Shown here: positions 58,472 through 64,000 of the stretch, in pieces | Layout: every line of letters starts with the position of its first letter | Numbering within the stretch: position 1 is the stretch's first letter | From: a bacterium | Lineage (GTDB): Bacteria; Krumholzibacteriota; Krumholzibacteriia; LZORAL124-64-63 | Length of the DNA stretch: 64,000 bases | Direction of reading: 5' to 3' | Assembly: GCA_024231905.1 (NCBI GenBank) | Contig: JAAEQC010000207.1 | Span: 1-64,000, forward strand | The notes under the pieces: generated by a model | Seen by the model: only the letters and a program-made list of their open reading frames with translations | What the model was told of the DNA's origin: nothing | Database searches by the model: none | Translations under genes and position numbers: made by a program

Positions 58472-60700
58472 TCAAGACCTCTGTTCCTCCCGCTTACGCT
58501 GATACAGCAACGAGATCGCCAGCAACACCACCCCCAGGGCCACGAAGGCTGCGATGCGGTACCCCTGGTCCAGGGCCTGGATATCCATGAGGAAGACCTT
58601 CACGACGGTCAGGCCCACAAGGCTGATGCCCAGGACGCGCACGGGTTTGAACCGCGCCACGAAGCCCGCCACCACCACCGCCCCGGCGTACAGGGCCCAC
58701 ACCAGCGAGAGGGTGAGCGTACTCTGCAGGGCGAGGTCCGGGGTGGGCGGACCGCCCCGCGACAGGAAGTATCCCACCACCTCGAAGGAGACCTTCAGGA
58801 AGAGCAGCAGGATGGCCGCCAGCAGAAATGGCGTGCGCAGCCAGAGCTCCGCCGGCACCAGGTCGTCCCGGCGGCCGGACGTGATCCGGTAGGTGCCGGC
58901 CAGCAGGAAGGCCAGGGCCACCCCCTGCAGGAAGGGGAGATTCAGGAGCAACCGGTAGCCGTCCTGGGGATCCGCCCCGGTGATGACCGTCTGGCCTGTG
59001 GTGATGGCCACGGCGCCCACCAGCAGCTTAGCGCCCAGAACGCGCAGCGAACGGCGGCCGAAGCGCAGGCCGGCGGCGATGGTCACGAAGCCGTACACCG
59101 CCCACAACAGCATGGTGTAGAGCAAGCCGGGTATGAGTTGGTCGATGCCCAGGGTCTGCTCCCGCCAGGCAAAGTATCCGATAAACTCCCCGGTCAGCTT
59201 CCAGGCGAAGATGCCCACACCCGCGAGCATGAACGGCGTGCGGAGCTTGCGCTCGGTTTCGCTCAGGCGATCGGACCAGCGGTCGTAGGCCCAGAACAGC
59301 CAGCCCAGCAGGACGAGCAGGGCCAATCCCACCAGAAACTCGCTGTTGAGGACGGGCCGGAAGTGGGTCACACGCGCTTCGACGAAAGGCATGTCCGCCA
59401 ACACCGAGCGCATCAGGACCAGGCCCAGCACCGCCAGTCCGGCGAAGCGCTGCCAGCGGTCCCGCTCCCGCAATCCGGCAATGAGCAGCACTGCAGCCAG
59501 GACGGTCCAGCCGAAGGTGATCCAGGCCAGAGAGAGCTGGACCGGGATCGCCACCAGGGCCAGGGCTACGCCCGTGAGGTAGGTCAGCCGGGTGGCCTCA
59601 TCCTCACCCTTGCTGCGGCGCATGCGGCGGCTGGTCAGGACGTAGACTACCGCCAGTACCAACAGGACCGCCCCCTGCAGATCCACCAGGTCCGGTTCCA
59701 GCAGGTGGTGGCAGAAAACTGCGAAGAGGAGTCCGTTACCGGCCAACATGACCGCGCGGGCGAAGCTCCAGAAGCGGTGGGTCGTGGTGCGTCGTAACCA
59801 GGGCGCGATGCCGTAGAGGGCCCAGATGGCCGTCACGCAGACCAGGGCGAAGACCCGCAGCCCGGTCTCGTAGTGGGCGTCGCACCAGAAAAGCACCAGG
59901 ATAGCCGTGGTCGCGAACGCCCCCAGGGACAGGCCGGCCCAGCCGCGACGAAGTCCGACCAGCACAGCGCCCAGGTTCACCACCGCCAGGTAGGGCAGCA
60001 GGGTGTAGGCGGTGTCGTCACCCTCGACCAGGACGGGGGTCAGAAGTGCGCCGACCAGGGTGAGCGAGGCGATGGTCAGCGAGTTGCGATCCAAGGCCAG
60101 CCAAGCGCCTACCACCGCCACGACGATCAGCATGGGGAAGACGACCCAGGCCGGTACCAGGTGGTGGAAGCCGTAAGACGCGTAGGCCGCCAAGTATAGC
60201 AGGGCCACGCCGCCGCCCAGCAGACCGAGGCCCAGGATGCGCTCGCGTCGGACGCTCCAGTAGCGGCCGACCACGTTGAAGACCGCGGCTACGGCCAGGC
60301 CGATCATGAGCTGGGGCAATCCGGCCAGAACGCTCTCGCCCAGGTCCACGCCCAGGAAGAACGCCGAACCGAAGAAGAGGGCCAGGATGCCGGTCCAGGT
60401 GAGCCACTGGCCGCCCAGGATGGCCTCCAGGTCCACCGTGGGCCGTGCCGGCGCGGCCACTGGGCGCGGCGCCGGTGGCGCATCGACCTGCGGCGCAGGG
60501 GCCGGCTCCGGGGCGGGCGCCTCCGCGCGGACTTCCGGAGCGGGAGCGGCTTCCCGGATCCCCGTTTCACGCTGGAGGCAGGAGAGCCGGATGACCTCCT
60601 TCTCCAGGCGTCCCAACCGGCGCAGTGCCAGGATGGCCAGCACCAGGGCCACCGGTGCGGCCAGCAGGAATACGACCAAGAACAGGATCAGGCTTTCCAC
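58472..60700 (-). CDS. DUF2339 multi-pass membrane protein
   Basis: The 742-residue protein has one N-terminal helix with a short coiled coil, a Pro/Ala-rich linker (about 48-90), the marker segment ILGGQWLTWTGILALFFGSAFFLG and then roughly 20 membrane helices to the end. This is the DUF2339 family, widespread and of unknown function. ATG 60700 is preceded by a GGAGG. It lies 43 bases after the MarR gene on the same strand, so MarR may control it. Confidence 0.82.
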   Translation of the reverse strand: MESLILFLVVFLLAAPVALVLAILALRRLGRLEKEVIRLSCLQRETGIREAAPAPEVRAEAPAPEPAPAPQVDAPPAPRPVAAPARPTVDLEAILGGQWLTWTGILALFFGSAFFLGVDLGESVLAGLPQLMIGLAVAAVFNVVGRYWSVRRERILGLGLLGGGVALLYLAAYASYGFHHLVPAWVVFPMLIVVAVVGAWLALDRNSLTIASLTLVGALLTPVLVEGDDTAYTLLPYLAVVNLGAVLVGLRRGWAGLSLGAFATTAILVLFWCDAHYETGLRVFALVCVTAIWALYGIAPWLRRTTTHRFWSFARAVMLAGNGLLFAVFCHHLLEPDLVDLQGAVLLVLAVVYVLTSRRMRRSKGEDEATRLTYLTGVALALVAIPVQLSLAWITFGWTVLAAVLLIAGLRERDRWQRFAGLAVLGLVLMRSVLADMPFVEARVTHFRPVLNSEFLVGLALLVLLGWLFWAYDRWSDRLSETERKLRTPFMLAGVGIFAWKLTGEFIGYFAWREQTLGIDQLIPGLLYTMLLWAVYGFVTIAAGLRFGRRSLRVLGAKLLVGAVAITTGQTVITGADPQDGYRLLLNLPFLQGVALAFLLAGTYRITSGRRDDLVPAELWLRTPFLLAAILLLFLKVSFEVVGYFLSRGGPPTPDLALQSTLTLSLVWALYAGAVVVAGFVARFKPVRVLGISLVGLTVVKVFLMDIQALDQGYRIAAFVALGVVLLAISLLYQRKREEQRS

Positions 60701-60743
60701 GACGATCTCCCTCCGGAGGTGCGGTTCCGCGTCCCTCGTCTCC

Positions 60744-61211
60744 TCAAACGGCCCGGGCCATGCCCTGGCGGACCTTGCGCGTCAGGCGGATCAACTGGCG
60801 GTACTCCCGCTCGTCGAGTCCGCTCATGACCTGTTCGACCATCTCGTGGTAGACCGGGTCGACCTGGTCGATCCGGCGGCGCCCCTCGGCCGTCAGCGTG
60901 ATGTGGTAGCGTCGGCGATCGCCGGGTACGGCGTTACGCGCGATCAGCCCCGCCTTTTCCAGGCGATCGATGAGCCCGGTGATGTTGGACTTGTCCACCA
61001 GCAGGCGGGCGCTCAGGTCTTTCTGGCTCAACTCCGCCTCGCTGTGCCGCAGAACCACCAGCAGGTTGAATTCCGCCTCGGAGAACGGCGTGTTCCGGAA
61101 GAATCGCCGGGCCGCGCGTTTGAGCAGCGTTCCGGTCCACCAGATGTTCATGAGGGCCTCGTGAGCCGGAACCTTGAACTCGATGGGTATATCGACATTC
61201 GGGTCTTTCAT
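60744..61211 (-). CDS. MarR-family transcriptional regulator
   Basis: The 155-residue protein is a typical MarR winged helix: LVVLRHSEAELSQKDLSARLLVDKS, NITGLIDRLEKAGLI, and the wing VPGDRRRYHITLTAEG, with dimerisation helices at both ends. A perfect -10 box TATAAT (61238-61233, minus strand) and the inverted repeat at 61236-61270 lie upstream, which fits autoregulation. Confidence 0.9.
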   Translation of the reverse strand: MKDPNVDIPIEFKVPAHEALMNIWWTGTLLKRAARRFFRNTPFSEAEFNLLVVLRHSEAELSQKDLSARLLVDKSNITGLIDRLEKAGLIARNAVPGDRRRYHITLTAEGRRRIDQVDPVYHEMVEQVMSGLDEREYRQLIRLTRKVRQGMARAV

Positions 61212-61232
61212 GGCGCCTCCATGGTTTGAATG

Positions 61233-61270
61233 ATTATAGTGTATATTACTACCATTGGTTATACAACTAT
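61233..61270. promoter_or_regulatory. MarR promoter and probable operator
   Basis: ATAGTGTATA (61236-61245) and TATACAACTAT (61260-61270) form an imperfect AT-rich inverted repeat in otherwise GC-rich sequence. It overlaps the minus-strand -10 box TATAAT (61238-61233). Confidence 0.5.
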
Positions 61271-61382
61271 TATTTTCGCACCGTTTCCCGCTCCGTCGGA
61301 CCTCGGGATTCTGGCGATTCCCCGGCAGCTATGGCATCATCCTTACATCGCGATTTCGTTGCCCGTTTCTGGAGGTATCGCC

Positions 61383-62039
61383 GTGCTGCGTCGTCCCGTA
61401 CTCGCCGTGATTCCGGCGCTCCTGATCCTGACCACCACCCCGTCCCTGGCCCAGAATCGCTACTTCGACGACGGCGCCAACGGCATCACCGCCCAGGGCG
61501 GCTGGGTGAAAGGCGACGAGGCGGACGGCTTCGGCGGCGCGGCCACGCTCACCTTCGGCGGCCGCTTCGACGTTGGCGTGAGCTACGTAACGCCGGAGCA
61601 GGAACTCGCCCCGGGTATCAACGTGGACTGGCGGCAGATATCGCCCCGCTTCGCCATCGCCTTGGTCCGTCCCGAGCCGCGGATGCCCGTGGGCATCGAC
61701 GTGGCCGTCAGCTACACGGCCATCGAGTTCGACGGCATGATGTCCGATCTGATCGGCGGCAACGCCCAGACCGTCGGCCTTGAATTCCCCGGCCGGTTCG
61801 GCGGCCATCCGAAACTGAAGATCGTGCCCGCTTTCGGGATCCACTACCACATGACCGAATCCTGGCGGCGGAATAGGGTCGACGACCCCAAACTCACCGT
61901 GGACAACAACGGTCCCATGATCTCGGTGGAAATGGCCCTGCTGTTCTACGAACGGTTCCTGATCGTACCGGGGACGTCCGCCTTCGACGGGGACACCACC
62001 TGGTCTATCACGGCGGGGTTTGCGCTCGAGTTGGAATAG
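61383..62039 (+). CDS. Secreted or outer-membrane hypothetical protein
   Basis: The 218-residue protein is best started at GTG 61383, seven bases after GGAGG; ATG 61230 in the same frame adds a stretch that spoils the signal peptide and overlaps the MarR operator. The signal peptide ends SLAQ. Alternating strands (GAATLTFGGRFDVGVSYV, ISPRFAIALV, IDVAVSYTAIEF, KIVPAFGIHYHM, WSITAGFALELE) suggest a small beta-barrel ending in a hydrophobic strand. Function unknown. Confidence 0.65.
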   Translation: MLRRPVLAVIPALLILTTTPSLAQNRYFDDGANGITAQGGWVKGDEADGFGGAATLTFGGRFDVGVSYVTPEQELAPGINVDWRQISPRFAIALVRPEPRMPVGIDVAVSYTAIEFDGMMSDLIGGNAQTVGLEFPGRFGGHPKLKIVPAFGIHYHMTESWRRNRVDDPKLTVDNNGPMISVEMALLFYERFLIVPGTSAFDGDTTWSITAGFALELE

Positions 62040-62058
62040 CCGGCGACCGGGGCGGGCC

Positions 62059-62595
62059 TCAGAAGCGGCTCCGCCATCCCCGCTTCTCCACGGTGCGCAG
62101 GTCCGGTTCGTCCACGAGACTCTCCAGGTGACGTTCGAGGGCCGCCAACTCGATGTCACCCGGTTCCCCCCGCCAGGGCTGCACCCGGACCAGATTGCCG
62201 TAGCTCCGCGCGAGTCCTCCGGGCTTGTCGTCGATCACCAGGACCCGGGCCAGATCGCGGCCGCACTTCTTCACCTTGCGCAGGTCCTTGATCCAGACCT
62301 CCCGCTGGCGTTCCTGGTCGAAGACCCGCGTGCAGCGGCCGCGAGACCAGACGAACTCCACCTCGACGTCCACGAAGAGATTCCCGCGGACGATCTCCGC
62401 GTAGTCCGCCGAGGCGCTGGTCCAGATGGCCAGATCCCAGTCGCGAGCCGCAGCCGTCAGGAACTCCCGCGCGTGGGGACGCAAGTGGATCAGGAAGAGC
62501 ACGGCGCGGAAGGTGGGACGCACCGCCGCTAGCGGTCTTTCGGTGGCGTGGATGAGGGTCTCGTCCAGGTCGAGGATGAGAAGAGGACGGTCCAT
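62059..62595 (-). CDS. NIF/FCP1-like HAD phosphatase
   Basis: The 178-residue protein has the FCP1/NLI-interacting-factor motif DLDETL (D9, D11), RPHAREFL, WTSASADYAE and IDDKPGG, the full HAD catalytic set. In eukaryotes these remove phosphate from RNA polymerase tails; the bacterial substrates are unknown. ATG 62595 is the likely start; GTG 62604 is an alternative. Confidence 0.88.
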   Translation of the reverse strand: MDRPLLILDLDETLIHATERPLAAVRPTFRAVLFLIHLRPHAREFLTAAARDWDLAIWTSASADYAEIVRGNLFVDVEVEFVWSRGRCTRVFDQERQREVWIKDLRKVKKCGRDLARVLVIDDKPGGLARSYGNLVRVQPWRGEPGDIELAALERHLESLVDEPDLRTVEKRGWRSRF

Positions 62596-62753
62596 GGGGC
62601 GCACGTCCTTGGATTTCGGTTCGGTTCAGTGTTTTCAGCAGCGGTTAGGGTTGCCTCGGGCGAGAGGGTAGCCCATGGGAGCCGTGGCCGCGAGGCGCAT
62701 AGATATTTGTACTGTACGGGTTCGTTTTCATACATGTCTAGTGATTTATTTGC

Positions 62754-62782
62754 TTGACTTTACGCCTGTTTTTCGCTATCTT
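62754..62782 (+). promoter_or_regulatory. Promoter of the right HNH gene
   Basis: TTGACT (62754-62759), 17-bp spacer, TATCTT (62777-62782), in an AT-rich patch. It aligns with the promoter of the left paralogue. Confidence 0.65.
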
Positions 62783-62818
62783 TACGCCTAGATCTCCCTC
62801 CCGGAAATCGAGCCCGCC

Positions 62819-63823
62819 GTGTTGACCGAATTTCGTCCGGATCGTCCCGCTTCGGAAGCCGATTCCGCGCTCCGCTGCGCCTTCCAGGCCGAGGAGACGG
62901 CGCGCAAGTGCGCCGTGCTGTGGTTCGCCGATATCCTGGAGCGACGGCTGTTCCGCGAGTTGGGCTACTCCTCCATGCAGCAGTATGCGCGTCGTGCGTT
63001 GGGCTTCTCCGAGTCCCGCGTTTCCGACTTCATGCACCTGGCCCGCAAGCTCGACAAGCTGCCGGCGGTGAAGGCCGCCCTGCCGGAAATCGGCTACACC
63101 AAGGCGCGCCAGATCGTGCGGGTGGCTTCGCCGCGGACGGCCGGCGACTTGGTCGAGGCGGCGCGGACCACCGGCCGACGCGAGCTGGCCAAGAAGGTGC
63201 GACGGGTGGTGAAGCGGGCGCGGAAGACGCCGGCGGCGGAACTGTTTGCGGTCGCCGAGTCCGAGTCCGAGTCCGAACTCGCCGCCGAAGTGCCCGTGCG
63301 GTTGGGCCTGGAGTTCTCTCCCGAGCAGCATGCACGCTGGGAGGCTCTCTGGGAGCGTCTCAAGAAGACGGGAGTGACCGGCTCACGAGAAGACGTGCTA
63401 CTCAAGGCGTTGGCGTGCAAACTCGAAGACATAAGCAATACGGAGACAACAGCTTCAACCGAAACCGCCAGCCGGCTGGCGGTCCCCCCGGTGCAGATCC
63501 ACGTCTACGAGTGCCCGACCTGCGGCGCCATGGAAACCAATGGCAAGCCCCTCGGCCCCGCCGACGCCGAACGCATCCGCTGCGATGCGGCCATCAGCAC
63601 ACCCACAGGCCGCAACACCACCTCGATCCCCCCGAGAACCCGCCGCTTGGTCCTGGCCCGCGACCGCCACCGCTGCCAAGCCCCAGGCTGCTCCCACACC
63701 AAGTTCCTCGAGATCCATCACCGCGACCCACGCACCCAAGGCGGCACCAACGCCCCCTCCAACCTCATCACCCTCTGCAGCAGCTGCCATCGACTCTGGC
63801 ACTCCAACCACGTCCGGGAGTGA
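62819..63823 (+). CDS. HNH endonuclease-family protein
   Basis: The 334-residue protein starts at GTG 62819. Residues 1-130 are helical and match the left-edge paralogue closely. A SESESES linker is followed by a helical block, a lone CPTC pair (about 230) and a C-terminal HNH nuclease domain with CQAPGC, FLEIHHRDPRTQGGTN and NLITLCSSCHRLWH, so the zinc and catalytic residues are intact. Its stop codon lies inside the left arm of the palindromic element at 63817-63926. This is the multi-copy DUF222/13E12-like HNH type; mobility is suspected but not shown. Confidence 0.85.
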   Translation: MLTEFRPDRPASEADSALRCAFQAEETARKCAVLWFADILERRLFRELGYSSMQQYARRALGFSESRVSDFMHLARKLDKLPAVKAALPEIGYTKARQIVRVASPRTAGDLVEAARTTGRRELAKKVRRVVKRARKTPAAELFAVAESESESELAAEVPVRLGLEFSPEQHARWEALWERLKKTGVTGSREDVLLKALACKLEDISNTETTASTETASRLAVPPVQIHVYECPTCGAMETNGKPLGPADAERIRCDAAISTPTGRNTTSIPPRTRRLVLARDRHRCQAPGCSHTKFLEIHHRDPRTQGGTNAPSNLITLCSSCHRLWHSNHVRE

Positions 63824-63926
63824 GGGCGGGGCCGGGGCTCGGGTGCGACTCGGGCCGTCCCCGGCCCGAGCGAGGCCCGCAGGGCCAAAGCGCGGAGCAC
63901 CCGAGCCCCGGCCCTGCCCTCACTCC
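63817..63926 (+). repeat. Structured palindromic element, copy 2 (between HNH and imuB-like genes)
   Basis: Two 30-bp arms (63817-63846 and 63897-63926) are inverted copies with one mismatch. The 50-base core reads GA, hairpin 1 (CTCGGGCCG-TCCC-CGGCCCGAG, 63849-63870), CGA, hairpin 2 (GGCCC-GCA-GGGCC, 63874-63886), AA, AGCGCGGA (63889-63896). Linkers are identical to copy 1 while stems differ in a pair-preserving way. Each arm carries GAGTGA, which supplies the last codon and stop of the gene on its side. Confidence 0.75.
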
Positions 63927-64000
63927 ACCGTCCCCTGCAGATACCACCGTCCGTCCTCGTAGAAAACCCATACGATGCGCCCCCCCGCGGTTTCGAGGTA
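63920..64000 (-). CDS. C-terminal end of a probable ImuB-like Y-family polymerase homologue (cut by window edge)
   Basis: The minus strand reads 26 codons in from the right edge to a TGA at 63922-63920: YLETAGGRIVWVFYED, then GRWYLQGTVE. This matches the short terminal domain (DUF6504-like, ending with a YLxG or YLHG segment) found at the end of ImuB proteins and related mutasome genes. ImuB is a catalytically dead DinB-like partner of DnaE2, which is also in this window. Identification from 26 residues is tentative. Confidence 0.45.
   Translation of the reverse strand, partial: YLETAGGRIVWVFYEDGRWYLQGTVE

Noticed and set aside
61230..61382. N-terminal extension of the secreted protein from ATG 61230
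   Set aside because: It would translate the MarR operator and place about 50 residues before an obvious signal peptide; GTG 61383 has a strong ribosome site.
63817..63926. HEARO/omega RNA or IscB-type system at the right end
   Set aside because: The HNH protein has no RuvC or bridge-helix parts and the element is about 110 bases with different conserved residues, so the similarity is limited to an HNH gene beside a structured element.
1..64000. CRISPR arrays, tRNA/rRNA genes, transposases, prophage genes
   Set aside because: No regularly spaced direct repeats, cloverleaf-like sequences, rRNA stretches, DDE transposase motifs or phage structural proteins were seen on either strand.

Overview
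The window is GC-rich, tightly packed bacterial chromosome with short intergenic gaps, many 4- or 8-base gene overlaps and no tRNA, rRNA, CRISPR array, insertion sequence or prophage that I can recognise. Many products are exported: lipoproteins with clear lipoboxes, beta-propellers, OmpA and beta-barrel proteins. Four secreted proteins end in a FlgD-like immunoglobulin fold announced by PNPFNP, a tail common in FCB-group bacteria. With DnaE2, multicopy HNH proteins and DUF4097/ECF modules this suggests an uncultivated FCB-related lineage of the Krumholzibacteriota/Eisenbacteria kind (inference; there is no marker gene here).

Layout. 1-960: partial HNH-nuclease gene on the minus strand with its promoter. 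961-8080: membrane protein, cNMP/CBS/DUF294 signalling protein and two secreted FlgD-tailed proteins. 8321-12423: propionyl-CoA synthetase, DUF4212 subunit and sodium/solute symporter operon. 12584-14125: Xre regulator, membrane protein and M23 peptidase, then envelope lipoproteins. 14917-22238: OmpA protein, winged-helix/propeller regulator facing a TolB-like protein, and M6 protease. 22391-25594: divergent 4Fe-4S protein and an acyl-CoA synthetase-like protein that lacks both conserved lysines. 25691-32859: lipoproteins, a BlaI/M56 pair whose peptidase is fused to two ExbD/TolR-like domains, and BsuPI-like lipoproteins. 32866-36111: error-prone polymerase DnaE2. 36443-40415: lipoprotein, patatin, a broken gene and an outer-membrane protein. 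40630-45179: metallophosphoesterase, acyltransferase, processive glycosyltransferase and carbohydrate-binding protein. 45281-51663: probable polyprenyl-phosphate-linked glycan decoration cluster. 51911-58462: metalloprotease, ECF sigma/anti-sigma/DUF4097 module, and small proteins. 58472-64000: DUF2339 protein, MarR, phosphatase, a second HNH paralogue and the tail of a probable imuB.

The most unusual signal is a structured palindromic element present twice (33628-33729 and 63817-63926). Each copy has about 30-bp arms that pair with one mismatch but differ in sequence between copies. Between the arms is a core with two hairpins whose stems covary, joined by identical linkers (GA, CGA, AGCGCGGA). 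One copy lies in frame inside dnaE2. The other overlaps the stop codons of the HNH gene and of the converging imuB-like gene. I know of no named family matching this layout.

Functionally the window combines short-chain acyl uptake and activation, cell-surface glycan synthesis and decoration, several envelope sensor/regulator units, and part of a mutagenic repair system.
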